Below, piece after piece: positions 8,439-17,999 of a stretch of DNA of 64,000 bases. Numbering within the stretch: position 1 is the stretch's first letter; each line of letters starts with the position of its first letter. Location of the stretch: the NCBI GenBank assembly GCA_020634135.1, contig JACKCG010000001.1, positions 186,001 through 250,000 of the forward strand. The letters are read 5' to 3'. A program made the translations under genes and the position numbers. This stretch comes from Anaerolineaceae bacterium (lineage in GTDB: Bacteria; Chloroflexota; Anaerolineae; Aggregatilineales; Phototrophicaceae). The notes below the pieces were generated by a model. That model did not search any database. It saw only the letters and a list, made by a program, of their open reading frames with translations, and was not told the origin of the DNA.

Positions 8439-9035
8439 ATGCAAGAAAAACTATTTCGCAAAGCGGCGCTCGAAAAACTGTCATCTCCTGAAGAATTAGA
8501 TCAGTTAATGCAAATCACCGGCCCCAGAGGGTGGTTGGTGTTGGCCGCCTTACTGCTGCTTCTGGGGGCGATAGTAGTCGTCGGCGTGACCGGCGAAATC
8601 CCCGTGCAGGTTGACGCGGCATACTGCGTGCTGGCGAAAGACGAGAATGCAGTCTTGTATGCCGTCATTTTTGTGCCCGCCACCAGCGAGCACGGCATTG
8701 TAGTTGGGGATACCGCCCAGATTGTGCCGTTTGGCATCTCGCGCTCATCAGGACAGTTTATACTCGGTACGGTCTCCCACATTGCATCCCGTCCGGCCTA
8801 TGCTGAGGAAATGGATCAGGTTATCAATAGCTCTGACCTGGTGGACAGCATCCTGCTGGAATACAACTCGGTTCTTGAGGTTGATGTCACGCTGGCGACC
8901 AATGCCGATGGTAGTTATCAGTGGTCGGTGGCAGTACCTCCAGAGGTTGAGATGCTGCCGGGGACACCCTGTGAAACAGCCATTACCACCGACGAGCAGT
9001 CTCCCGTTAACCTGATCTTGCGTCAATTAGGTTAG
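8439..9035 (+). CDS. NHLM bacteriocin system secretion protein (short HlyD-like)
   Basis: The N-terminus MQEKLFRKAALEKLSSPEELDQL and the following SPRGW-like segment (ITGPRGW) match the conserved start of the membrane-fusion-type secretion protein of NHLM export systems. One membrane helix spans about residues 32-52, after which the protein is extracytoplasmic. At 198 residues it is shorter than HlyD-type partners and shows no long coiled coil or lipoyl hairpin, only a beta-rich C-terminal region. Such proteins work with the two NHLP ABC transporters encoded immediately downstream to export leader-bearing peptides. The gap to the next gene is five bases. AAGG precedes the ATG. Confidence 0.8.
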   Translation: MQEKLFRKAALEKLSSPEELDQLMQITGPRGWLVLAALLLLLGAIVVVGVTGEIPVQVDAAYCVLAKDENAVLYAVIFVPATSEHGIVVGDTAQIVPFGISRSSGQFILGTVSHIASRPAYAEEMDQVINSSDLVDSILLEYNSVLEVDVTLATNADGSYQWSVAVPPEVEMLPGTPCETAITTDEQSPVNLILRQLG

Positions 9036-9040
9036 GCGCG

Positions 9041-11296
9041 ATGACAAGACCTGAACAGAAAATACCCCCTCAAAAAATACCTTCTCGTCCCCGGCGCGCC
9101 CGCCGTGTATATACGCCGACCATGCTGCAAATGGAAGCTGTCGAATGTGGCGCGGCTTCTCTGGGGATTGTGTTGGGTTATTATGGCCGAGTCGTAGCTT
9201 TGGAAGAACTGCGGTTGGCGTGCGGCGTCTCACGAGATGGCGCGACAGCCGGAAACGTGCTGCGGGCGGCACGGCGTTATGGACTGGACGCCAAGGGCTT
9301 CCGCGATGAGCCGGAAGGTCTGTTCAGCAGACCGCTCCCTCTAATAGTCCACTGGAATTTCAATCATTTTGTGGTTGTAGAGGGATTCGGGAAAAATAAA
9401 GTCTATCTGAATGATCCGGCTCGTGGACCACGCACTGTCAGCTATACCGAATTTGATGAAGCATTTACCGGGGTTGTCCTGACATTCGCCTTGGGCGAGA
9501 CGTTCATTAAGGCTGGGGCGCGGCATGGTTTTGCCCAGTCACTATGGGAGCGGTTGTCCCGGTCACAAATTGGCCTGGTTTATGTGATTATCGCCAGTCT
9601 CGCGCTGGTACTGCCAGGGCTGGTGATCCCCGGTTTCACGCGGATCTTTGTGGATGATATTCTACTCGCGGGGCGGACAAACTGGCTGCAACTGCTGCTG
9701 CTGGCGATGGGCGTGACGGCGCTCCTGCGAGCGATTCTGACCTGGTTGCAGCAGCGTTATCTTCTGCGGTTGGAAACCAAGCTGGCATTGAGTTCGTCCA
9801 GTAAGTTTTTCTGGCACGTGTTACGGTTGCCGGTTGAGTTTTTCGCTCAACGTTATGGCGGCGAAATCGGGTCACGAGTCGAGATTAATGATCGGGTCGC
9901 GCAGGTTCTTTCCGAAGAACTTGCGACGACCATGCTGAATATCATCCTGATCGTGTTCTACGCGATGTTGATGTTCTCTTACAGCATTCCTCTTACACTC
10001 ATCGGCGTCGGTATTGCCGCACTGAACTATTTAGCACTACGTTATGCCTCACGCCGCTGGGGGGATACCAACCAGCGCCTCCTGCAGGAACGTGGCAAGA
10101 TGATTGCCACCGCCATGAATGGTCTGCAAACTATTGAGACACTTAAGGCAACCGGGGCTGAATCGGACTTTTTCACCCGCTGGGCCGGTTATTACGCCAA
10201 AGCGATGAATGCGCAGCAGGAATTGGGCCTGACGGCGCAGCTATTGACCGCCGTGCCGCCGTTTCTTTCGGCGGTAAATACAGTAGCCATCCTGGCGATT
10301 GGTGGTTTACAGGTGATGCGCGGCGAACTCACTATCGGATTGCTGGTGGCTTTCCAGAGTCTGATGGCGAGCTTTCTGACTCCGGTGAACGATATGGTGT
10401 ATCTGAGCGGGCGCTTCCGCGAGGTCGAAGGTGATCTGACCCGTCTGGACGATGTGCTGCGCCATGACACTGATCCCCAGGTTGAAATGTTAGTCTCCGA
10501 GTCAGCGCCGGATGTCAACGCCAAGCTGTCTGGAAATATCATCATGCAGGGCGTGACGTTCGGCTATAACCCGTTGGGCGCGCCGCTGATCGAAGACTTT
10601 TCGTTGTCCCTCAAATCGGGGGCGCGGATTGCTCTGGTAGGGGGGTCGGGCAGCGGCAAATCCACGATTGCCCGGCTGCTGGTCGGGCTGTACCGTCCCT
10701 GGTCAGGTGAGATAAGCTTTGACGGCCAGCCGCGTTCGGACATGCCACGTTATCTGGTGAATAACTCGTTGGCGATGGTTGACCAGGACATTTTCATGTT
10801 CGAGGGGACTGTCCGTGATAACTTGACAATGTGGGACCCGACGATCCCGGAAAGCAGCCTGATTCAGGCGGCGAAGGATGCGGCAATTCAGGATGACATT
10901 CTCGAACGCCCCGGTGGATACGATTACATCGTTGAGGAAGGTGGACGCAACTTCAGCGGTGGGCAGCGCCAGCGGCTTGAGATCGCACGGGCACTGGCAG
11001 TGAACCCGACGATTCTGGTTCTCGACGAGGCGACTAGTGCGCTGGATGCCGTTACTGAGAAGGAGATTGATGATAACCTGCGGCGGCGTGGCTGTACCTG
11101 TGTGATTGTGGCGCATCGCCTGAGTACCATCCGTGATGCCGACGAGATTATCGTGCTCGACAAGGGCAAGGTTGTGCAGCGTGGCACGCATGAGGAGTTG
11201 ATTGGACAGACTGGGGGGGTATATGCCCGGTTGATAGGTACTGACCAACCAGAAGACTCGGTGCAGGCGAAAATACACAAGAAGCCGACATTATGA
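9041..11296 (+). CDS. NHLP family bacteriocin export ABC transporter with C39 peptidase
   Basis: This 751-residue protein has three parts. Residues about 20-150 are a C39 peptidase with Cys36 (QMEAVECGAAS), His109 (NFNHFVVVEG) and Asp125 (LNDPARGP), which cuts leaders after a double-glycine-type site. Residues about 165-440 are a six-helix ABC exporter domain. Residues about 500-735 are the ATPase, with Walker A GGSGSGKST, signature FSGGQRQRLE and Walker B VLDEATSALD. All catalytic residues are intact. It is the processing transporter of an NHLM system and acts in the cytoplasmic membrane. Its last four bases overlap the start of the next transporter gene. Confidence 0.93.
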   Translation: MTRPEQKIPPQKIPSRPRRARRVYTPTMLQMEAVECGAASLGIVLGYYGRVVALEELRLACGVSRDGATAGNVLRAARRYGLDAKGFRDEPEGLFSRPLPLIVHWNFNHFVVVEGFGKNKVYLNDPARGPRTVSYTEFDEAFTGVVLTFALGETFIKAGARHGFAQSLWERLSRSQIGLVYVIIASLALVLPGLVIPGFTRIFVDDILLAGRTNWLQLLLLAMGVTALLRAILTWLQQRYLLRLETKLALSSSSKFFWHVLRLPVEFFAQRYGGEIGSRVEINDRVAQVLSEELATTMLNIILIVFYAMLMFSYSIPLTLIGVGIAALNYLALRYASRRWGDTNQRLLQERGKMIATAMNGLQTIETLKATGAESDFFTRWAGYYAKAMNAQQELGLTAQLLTAVPPFLSAVNTVAILAIGGLQVMRGELTIGLLVAFQSLMASFLTPVNDMVYLSGRFREVEGDLTRLDDVLRHDTDPQVEMLVSESAPDVNAKLSGNIIMQGVTFGYNPLGAPLIEDFSLSLKSGARIALVGGSGSGKSTIARLLVGLYRPWSGEISFDGQPRSDMPRYLVNNSLAMVDQDIFMFEGTVRDNLTMWDPTIPESSLIQAAKDAAIQDDILERPGGYDYIVEEGGRNFSGGQRQRLEIARALAVNPTILVLDEATSALDAVTEKEIDDNLRRRGCTCVIVAHRLSTIRDADEIIVLDKGKVVQRGTHEELIGQTGGVYARLIGTDQPEDSVQAKIHKKPTL

Positions 11297-14244
11297 CTGA
11301 TATACGGAAACCCGAAACCGAAAATACATGGGAGATGTTCCTGCTCAAGCTGGGCTACCAGTTGGGGCAGTTCGTCAGGGCTGGAAGTAACAAGCCAATC
11401 CTGCTGAATGACCCGCATACTGTCTGGCTGGTGTATTCCGGTGCGGTTGACCTGTTTGCCGTCCGCCTGGAAGATGATGAGCCAGTTGGAACACGCCGCC
11501 ATCTGTTCCGTGCTGAGGCCGGGGCAGCCCTGTTCGGTATGGATTTGCAGGCCTATAACCGGGGCATCGGGATGCTGATGGTCGGATTAGCCGATACACA
11601 GCTTATCCAGTTAGAACGCGCTCGCTTAGAGGAAATTGCCGCCACTTCGGAATATCTCGATCAAATCAGCCAGCTTGTGAATGGCTGGATTCGCGGGCTT
11701 TCCGAGGGGATGTCACGCAATATCCCTGCGCCGCGCCAGTTTGAGCCGCTCGAATCCGGGGTGGAAATCCAGGTTGAAGCTGGTGGCGTGGCCCGCCCTG
11801 GTCGTGGGGTGTTGTGGGTGGCCTGTCGCCAGGGTATCGCCCGGTTTCTGGGTTGGGAAGAACTCCCGCTTATGGGTGAGGACGACTTTCTACCGGTTAC
11901 TGAGGATACCTGGCTGCAAGCAGTCGGTAAGGACACATTGTACACTCTCGACACGCGTTCATTTCTGCAAAATGGTTTTCCCTGGGTATACCTGGAAAAC
12001 TTCCACCGGATGGTTCTTGACTTGACGAATTGGAGCGTGGCACAGGAACAGCGTTTCGAGCAGGAACGGCTGCGACGGCGGGCTGTATTTGATCGTTCGT
12101 ATGTTGAAACCGCCTTCTCACGCATTGCATCGGTTTTGCAGCCGCTAGCTACAGTGGCATTTGCCCGCGACCATGACCTGGAAGATCCGCTGGTACTGGC
12201 GGCACGGCTGGTGGGCAAGGCGCTCCGTATCACCGTGAAGGCCCGCCCGGACCCGGTAGATGGGCAGCGTGAAGCGCAGACCCTGGATGGCATAGCGATG
12301 GCTTCGCGGGTGCAAGTACGCGAAGTGGCGCTGCGCGGGGACTGGTGGAGGCGGGATAACGGACCGCTGCTGGCCTACCTGGGGGAAGAAAAGCACCCGG
12401 TCGCGCTGCTGCCGGTATCACCCACCCATTATGAATTGCAGAACCCGGCTGGAAATGTGCAGATTCCGGTGACGGAGGAAGTTGCAGCGGCGCTTTCACC
12501 TTTTGCCCACACGTTTTATCGCTCATTGCCCGACAAAAGTCTCTCTGCGCGAGATGTGCTGCGGTTTGGCCTGCAGGGCCTGCGCGACGAACTGACGACC
12601 ATCTTCATGATGGGCATTGCTGGGGGTGTGTTGAGTTTGCTGGTGCCGCTGGCGGTGGGTGTCATCTTCAACACCCTGATTCCTAATGCGCAAGAATCCC
12701 AACTGCTGCAACTGGTGTTGATTCTTGCGGCGGCAGCGGTGGCGCAGGCGATGTTCCAAATCACACGAGATGTGGCTGTGCTGCGGTTAGAGGGGAAGTT
12801 GGAGTCCTCGGTTCAGGCGGCGGTGTGGGATCGTCTGCTCAATCTGCCCGCGCCGTTTTTCCGCCAGTATACCGCAGGCGATCTGACCAATCGGGCGATG
12901 GGTATCAGTATCATCCGGCAGGCGCTTTCGCGGACGGTAGTTTTATCGCTGCTTTCCGGTGTTTTTTCGGTCTTCAGCTTCTTTTTATTGTTCTTCATTG
13001 ACGGACGCCTCGCATTGGTGGCGTCCGGGCTGGTTGTTGTCGCGGTGGGTGTGACGACCTGGGCAGGCTGGCGGCAGACACGCCACCAGCAGCGTATCAC
13101 CGATTTGCAGGGGCGCATCTACGGGTTCGTATTGCAAGCGATTACCGGTATCACTAAATTGCGTGTGGCCGGTGTGGAAAGTCGCTTCTTCTCGTTCTGG
13201 GCGCGCGACTTCAGCGAGCAGCGGCGACTGACGTACAAAACCCGCAGCATTGGCAATAATCTGACCGTGTTTAACACCGTCTATCCAGTGGTTACTTCGA
13301 TGGTGATTTTCACGGTGATGATGGGTGGTGGCGAAAGTGGGCTTTCTACCGGGAGCTTTCTGGCATTTGTAGCAGCCTTTACTCAGTTCCTGCTGGCGGG
13401 CCTCGACCTGAGTTCGGCTTTTGTTGCCGTGCTGCGGGTCGTGCCGGTCTATCGGCGGGCGCAGCCGATTTTGCGGGCGCAGCCAGAAGTAGACGCCGTG
13501 AAAGCCGATCCCGGCGATCTCCTGGGTGAAATCGAAGTCAGTCGAGTATCATTCCGCTACATTGAAAAAACGCCACTCATCTTAAATGATGTATCTTTGC
13601 ATATCAGGCCGGGCGAGTTTGTAGCGCTGGTTGGGCCGTCGGGGTCAGGCAAATCCACACTGTTCAGGATGCTCCTGGGCTTCGAGACTCCCGAGTCCGG
13701 CGCGGTGTTCTATGATGGACAGAACCTGGCTGGGCTTGATATTCGCTCGGTGCGGCGGCAGTTGGGCGTGGTGCTGCAAAACAGCCAATTGATTACCGGA
13801 GATATTTTTACGAATATCGCTGGGCAGTCACGCCTCACACAGGAAGACGCCTGGGATGCGGCAGAGATGGCCGGATTAGCTGAAGACATCCGGCAGATGC
13901 CGATGGGGATGCATACTGTTATTAGCGCTGGAAGCAGCACACTTTCCGGCGGGCAGCGCCAGCGCCTGCTCATCGCCCGCGCTATTGCCATGAAGCCGCG
14001 TATTCTGCTGTTCGACGAAGCCACCAGCGCCCTGGACAACGCGACCCAGCAAACTGTCAGCAGCAATCTTGAACGCCTCGATGCGACGCGGGTTGTCATC
14101 GCTCATCGCCTCAGTACGATTGTCGGCGCTGATCGTATCATCGTGCTGGATAAAGGTCGCATCGTACAGGAAGGCACGTATGACGAGTTGATGCGCCAGC
14201 AGGATGGCCTGTTTGCCGACCTGGTGCGGCGGCAGACGGTCTAG
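11293..14244 (+). CDS. NHLP bacteriocin export ABC transporter, second permease/ATPase
   Basis: The 983-residue protein lacks a C39 peptidase. Its first 400 residues are a soluble region containing a cyclic-nucleotide-binding-like beta barrel stretch (around residues 20-110). Six membrane helices occupy about 430-720, and an ABC ATPase about 750-980 carries GPSGSGKST, LSGGQRQRLLIARA and LLFDEATSALD. This matches the larger, peptidase-less partner of NHLM systems, which pairs with the upstream transporter. The ATG overlaps the upstream stop by four bases. A precursor peptide or maturation enzyme was not found next to it. Confidence 0.9.
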   Translation: MTDIRKPETENTWEMFLLKLGYQLGQFVRAGSNKPILLNDPHTVWLVYSGAVDLFAVRLEDDEPVGTRRHLFRAEAGAALFGMDLQAYNRGIGMLMVGLADTQLIQLERARLEEIAATSEYLDQISQLVNGWIRGLSEGMSRNIPAPRQFEPLESGVEIQVEAGGVARPGRGVLWVACRQGIARFLGWEELPLMGEDDFLPVTEDTWLQAVGKDTLYTLDTRSFLQNGFPWVYLENFHRMVLDLTNWSVAQEQRFEQERLRRRAVFDRSYVETAFSRIASVLQPLATVAFARDHDLEDPLVLAARLVGKALRITVKARPDPVDGQREAQTLDGIAMASRVQVREVALRGDWWRRDNGPLLAYLGEEKHPVALLPVSPTHYELQNPAGNVQIPVTEEVAAALSPFAHTFYRSLPDKSLSARDVLRFGLQGLRDELTTIFMMGIAGGVLSLLVPLAVGVIFNTLIPNAQESQLLQLVLILAAAAVAQAMFQITRDVAVLRLEGKLESSVQAAVWDRLLNLPAPFFRQYTAGDLTNRAMGISIIRQALSRTVVLSLLSGVFSVFSFFLLFFIDGRLALVASGLVVVAVGVTTWAGWRQTRHQQRITDLQGRIYGFVLQAITGITKLRVAGVESRFFSFWARDFSEQRRLTYKTRSIGNNLTVFNTVYPVVTSMVIFTVMMGGGESGLSTGSFLAFVAAFTQFLLAGLDLSSAFVAVLRVVPVYRRAQPILRAQPEVDAVKADPGDLLGEIEVSRVSFRYIEKTPLILNDVSLHIRPGEFVALVGPSGSGKSTLFRMLLGFETPESGAVFYDGQNLAGLDIRSVRRQLGVVLQNSQLITGDIFTNIAGQSRLTQEDAWDAAEMAGLAEDIRQMPMGMHTVISAGSSTLSGGQRQRLLIARAIAMKPRILLFDEATSALDNATQQTVSSNLERLDATRVVIAHRLSTIVGADRIIVLDKGRIVQEGTYDELMRQQDGLFADLVRRQTV

Positions 14245-14275
14245 CTGGGCAGATTTAGAAGCTATGCAGTTGACC

Positions 14276-14309
14276 GAGCAGGCATTCATTGGGCTTATGC
14301 CCACTGCTC
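14276..14309 (+). other. Bulged hairpin downstream of the export operon
   Basis: GAGCAG (14276-14281) pairs with CTGCTC (14304-14309), and TGGGC (14290-14294) with GCCCA (14299-14303) around a TTAT loop, giving 11 pairs with an 8-base one-sided bulge. No T-run follows, so it may mark an RNA end or be a regulatory element. The rest of 14245-14418 shows no gene. Confidence 0.35.
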
Positions 14310-14418
14310 TACGTGAGAAATCTCCCCCAACTACGTAAGTCCCTAAGATTGTTGCACGTTGCTTTATCAATGTCGGGCATTATAGAATAGCCAACGTTGC
14401 CGGTAACGTGTTGGAGAT

Positions 14419-15618
14419 GTGTCAACCTTGTCCTTTGATATTTGCATGATCGTCCACAATGATATTACGAATGACAGCCGGGTAAACCGCGAAGCGACAA
14501 CGCTGACGAACCAGGGCTGGCGGGTAGCGATTGTCTGTATCGTGCTGGCTGATACTGGCAAGCCGGCAGTGGAAACGGTGGATGGCTACACCGTGATTCG
14601 AGTTAGTCCGGGCTGGCGGCGTGGCGAAACGTTGAAAACGATGGGGAAACTCGTTCGCCTGCTGCTGGCGATACCGGCGCTCATTATTCATGTGCGCAGG
14701 ACCCGTGCCAGGGTTGTTCATGCCCACGATTTTGTTGGTCTGGTGCTGGCGGCGCTGGCCGGAATCTGGCGGCGTCCGGTGGTGTATGATTCGCATGAGC
14801 TTTTCTTTGATCGTTGGGCCGTCGATTCTAAATATCGTCTCAGACGGGTTATCCAGTGGATGCGCCCGATAGAGAAAATGTTAGCGCCTCGGGCTGCTGC
14901 TGTAATTACCGCCAGTTATGAGTCGGCACAGATCATGCAGTCTGCAATGTCACTGCGAAATGTTGTGCCCATCTTGAATGGGGTTGATTTGCGCCGCCGG
15001 GAGCCAGCAGCGGTTACTTATGATACGGGTGGACGCACGACCATTGTACATAGTGGTTATCTGCTGCCTGGGCGACATCTGGATGAAATGGTTAAGTCCC
15101 TGACTTATCTTCCGGATGACATCGTGATCGTATTGATGGGAAACGGCCCGTTAAATGAGCATCTGGTGGAACTCGCGGCACACCTCAATGTGCAGGATCG
15201 TTTTTTTATTATTCCCCCGGTGCCACCTATGAGTGTGGCAAACACATTGGCGCAGGCGGATGTTGGTGTTGTCCTGTTTGGTAGTGATAATCTTCATCAA
15301 GATACTACGATTCCCAACAAATTTCTTGAAACAGTCGCCGCGGGTTTGCCGCTGGTATGTGGCCGAACTACGGCATTGGCGGCTACCATGAATCGTTATG
15401 ATCTGGGTGTGATCTGCGACCCTTCTGACCCCGCCCAGATTGCGGCTGCTATTTCCCAGGTTCTCGATCCTGTTAACTATGCCCGCTATAAAGCCAATGC
15501 ACTCCGCGCACGTGAAGAACTCAACTGGGCGGTTGAGGAAAATAAGTTGGTTGAACTGTATCATAATCTGCTCGGCAAGCCTGCTGTATTACATGGTGAT
15601 ACCGCAGCGGTTGGGTAA
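14419..15618 (+). CDS. Glycosyltransferase family 4 (GT-B) protein
   Basis: The 399-residue protein has a GT-B layout: an N-terminal Rossmann half beginning DICMIVHNDITNDSRV with VVHAHDFVGL, and a C-terminal nucleotide-sugar half with IVHSGYLLPGRHLDEM, an NGPLNEHL loop, and the donor-binding IPNKFLETVAAGLPLV stretch carrying the EX7E-like acidic residue. It probably adds a sugar to a growing surface glycan on the cytoplasmic side. The start is uncertain: GTG at 14419 is very close to GGAG (14413-14416), while the in-frame TTG at 14428 is better spaced. It opens a polysaccharide gene set with a flippase and a GT2 downstream. Confidence 0.87.
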   Translation: MSTLSFDICMIVHNDITNDSRVNREATTLTNQGWRVAIVCIVLADTGKPAVETVDGYTVIRVSPGWRRGETLKTMGKLVRLLLAIPALIIHVRRTRARVVHAHDFVGLVLAALAGIWRRPVVYDSHELFFDRWAVDSKYRLRRVIQWMRPIEKMLAPRAAAVITASYESAQIMQSAMSLRNVVPILNGVDLRRREPAAVTYDTGGRTTIVHSGYLLPGRHLDEMVKSLTYLPDDIVIVLMGNGPLNEHLVELAAHLNVQDRFFIIPPVPPMSVANTLAQADVGVVLFGSDNLHQDTTIPNKFLETVAAGLPLVCGRTTALAATMNRYDLGVICDPSDPAQIAAAISQVLDPVNYARYKANALRAREELNWAVEENKLVELYHNLLGKPAVLHGDTAAVG

Positions 15619-15704
15619 AAATGATAGACTGGTTCCGCGAAAAGCGCGCGCGTTCACCTTTGCCCATGTACTGGCCGTAGGGAATTGCCTCGTCTGGATG
15701 GCCT

Positions 15705-17039
15705 ATGTCCGCACTCTTTAAAGATAGCACCTTATCACTGATTGGCCGGGTTGTCATGTTGGGCGCGGCGATGCTCATCAGCGCATCTATTTCACGCACT
15801 TTAGGGGCATCTCTACAAGGCACTTACAATGTCTTTGTGTTGATTGTCAATACAACTTCGACCATTTTTTCGTTTAGCGCCTCGGTAGCCAGCATTGTTT
15901 TGGGCGCACGCAACCCGGAGAGTCTGCCCAAATTACTTGGTAACGCACTGCTGATGGCCGTCGGATTGGGAACACTGGCGTTCATCTCTGTATTGTTGCT
16001 CTTTCAGGTGCCGTCGGTTCAGGGTTATTTGCAGGAGAATGGGATTGATGGGCTGCTGGTCGCGGGCATTCTGCTAATGCTGCCAGTTACCATGCTTACC
16101 ACATTTTTACGTGAGATCATTCGTGGAGCAGGGCAGATCACCCGTTATAACGTCCTGATGGTAATGCCGTACTTGCTGAATCTCGTATTGCTGATGGCCG
16201 CATTCATCCTTCAACCGGGTATGGTGGCGGGGGCTGTTGCGGCCTGGGTTACCGCTCAGGTTATCACCATGCTGGTCATCGCCTACCTGGCATGGCGGGC
16301 TGCCGGTTTCCGGATTGGTGTGGATCTCAAGCTGATGCGTTTCTCATTGGGATATGGCGCTCGCAGCCATCTGGGGCTGGTATCTCAACTGCTTAATTAT
16401 CGGCTGGACGTATTTTTGATTGGTGTCTTCCTGCCAACGGACTATATTGGCTACTATACGATTGCAACCCTTTATGCGGAACGCATCTGGGAATTTCCCA
16501 CAGCCATTCGTACCGCGCTGCTCTATCACGCTTCAGCCAACAGCAAGGATGCGCCTCAGATAACGGCACAGACGACACGGGTGGCGATGGTCTTTGTAAC
16601 GCTCACCACAGCTGGACTGGCGGTGGTTGCCTATCCTTTCATTATCCTGGTGCATGGCCCAGCATTCCAACCGGCAGTGCTGCCGTTGATTATCCTGATG
16701 CCGGGGGTATGGATGCTCAGCCTGGGCAAACTATTAGGGGTGTATCTTGCCAGCATCAACCGCCCGGAGATCGGTACCTATGCTGGAATTATTTCCCTGG
16801 TGTTTACGCTGGTTCTGGACCTGTGGTTAATCCCGCAGCTGGGGATTCCAGGGGCGGCGCTGGCGTCCAGCGTCTCCTATACGGTGTCAACACTGGTTAT
16901 CATGGGCTACTTCCTGCGGGTGACTGGCCTGACGTGGATAGATGTCAGTGTGATCCGCCGGTCTGATTTGTATCTCCTGCGTCGTGCGCTCATCCGCATG
17001 GTGCGTCCGGGGGTGCGTTCCTCTGAGTCGAGCGTGTAA
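15705..17039 (+). CDS. Oligosaccharide flippase (Wzx/MATE-like, polysaccharide export)
   Basis: This 444-residue protein has about 12-14 hydrophobic helices with few charged residues, starting with a FKDSTLSLIGRVVMLGAAM segment, as in the polysaccharide biosynthesis/Wzx family that flips lipid-linked glycans across the cytoplasmic membrane. Its place between a GT4 and a GT2 gene supports this over a multidrug or lipid II flippase. A GGATGG stretch precedes the ATG. No Wzy-type polymerase or chain-length regulator gene is adjacent. Confidence 0.85.
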   Translation: MSALFKDSTLSLIGRVVMLGAAMLISASISRTLGASLQGTYNVFVLIVNTTSTIFSFSASVASIVLGARNPESLPKLLGNALLMAVGLGTLAFISVLLLFQVPSVQGYLQENGIDGLLVAGILLMLPVTMLTTFLREIIRGAGQITRYNVLMVMPYLLNLVLLMAAFILQPGMVAGAVAAWVTAQVITMLVIAYLAWRAAGFRIGVDLKLMRFSLGYGARSHLGLVSQLLNYRLDVFLIGVFLPTDYIGYYTIATLYAERIWEFPTAIRTALLYHASANSKDAPQITAQTTRVAMVFVTLTTAGLAVVAYPFIILVHGPAFQPAVLPLIILMPGVWMLSLGKLLGVYLASINRPEIGTYAGIISLVFTLVLDLWLIPQLGIPGAALASSVSYTVSTLVIMGYFLRVTGLTWIDVSVIRRSDLYLLRRALIRMVRPGVRSSESSV

Positions 17040-17052
17040 TGTCGTTTCTGTA

Positions 17053-17964
17053 ATGCCAAATAAGAGTAAAATCATGGTACTTGATGAACCGCTTGTCAGT
17101 ATTGGCTTGCCCATTTATAACGCGGGTGCGGAAACGCGCAAGATTATCGAGTGTGTGCTGGCGCAGGACTACCAGGATTTCGAGCTGATTGTCTCTGATA
17201 ATGCCTCAACTGATGATACCTGGTCTATTTGCCAGGAGTACGCACAGCGGGACTCACGCATTCGCCTTTACAGGAATGAAACAAACCAGGGCGCATTGAT
17301 CAATTTCGAGCGTGTATTTGAACTGGCAACCGGGAAGTATTTTGCCTGGATTGCACATGACGATTATTGGGAGCCGGGGTATATCGAAGCCTGCGTGAAG
17401 AAGTTGGAGTCCGAGTCTACGGCGGTACTGTGTTACTCAGATCAGCTTTTTACTAATACCCACACAGGCGTTGTGGCGGAGGTGAAATATACTTTCCGGG
17501 GCGATCATCCCAAGTTTGGTGGGCGGGTCAGAGCTTTGTTGGCGAAGAATCCAGCGCCTTACTCGGTAATATATGGCGTCTACCGGCGGGAGATAGTGCA
17601 ACACGCGTTCCCGATTCCGCAGACAGCAATTAATGACATTCATTTTTTGCTGAAAGTTTCTAAATATGGCACCTTCGTTCATGTGCCGCAAACCCTGTTC
17701 CGGCGTCATGTAACACCCAAAGGCTTTCATCAGCAGATGCAGCGTGTCTTTAATCGTCGATTCGTACTCCCTCGCTCACTGGTTTATGTAAGCTTCCTGG
17801 CGCGTTTACTGCATTTTGCGTTTACCGAAGGGCAGGGCTTAGCCGAGAAATTGCAGGTCGCGTGGGCTGTTTCACGCTATGTGGGTTACAAGATTATCCT
17901 CTATGCAATTCCCGACGAAGTACGGCACGCTATCAAAACGACTATACGGCGCTGGATAAAATAG
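17053..17964 (+). CDS. Glycosyltransferase family 2
   Basis: The protein has the GT-A signature: VSIGLPIYNAG at the start of the nucleotide-binding fold, ELIVSDNASTDDT, and a metal-binding acidic motif in AWIAHDDYW. The C-terminal third (about residues 200-300) holds a FRRHV segment typical of GT2 acceptor regions and no clear membrane helix. The frame is open from 16984, overlapping the flippase, so the start was placed at 17053 (303 residues); ATG 17074 is an alternative, and neither has a strong ribosome site. It completes the plus-strand polysaccharide set and converges with WbuC. Confidence 0.85.
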   Translation: MPNKSKIMVLDEPLVSIGLPIYNAGAETRKIIECVLAQDYQDFELIVSDNASTDDTWSICQEYAQRDSRIRLYRNETNQGALINFERVFELATGKYFAWIAHDDYWEPGYIEACVKKLESESTAVLCYSDQLFTNTHTGVVAEVKYTFRGDHPKFGGRVRALLAKNPAPYSVIYGVYRREIVQHAFPIPQTAINDIHFLLKVSKYGTFVHVPQTLFRRHVTPKGFHQQMQRVFNRRFVLPRSLVYVSFLARLLHFAFTEGQGLAEKLQVAWAVSRYVGYKIILYAIPDEVRHAIKTTIRRWIK

Positions 17965-17972
17965 CATCTGTC

Positions 17973-17999
17973 GGGTAACTACCGGTGGAATTGTTACCC
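17973..17999. terminator. Hairpin between convergent GT2 and WbuC genes
   Basis: GGGTAAC (17973-17979) and GTTACCC (17993-17999) are perfect inverted repeats around a 13-base loop, between the stop codons of two convergent genes and overlapping the WbuC stop. On the minus strand ATTTT follows about ten bases later. It may end transcripts from both sides, but lacks a strong T-run. Confidence 0.4.
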
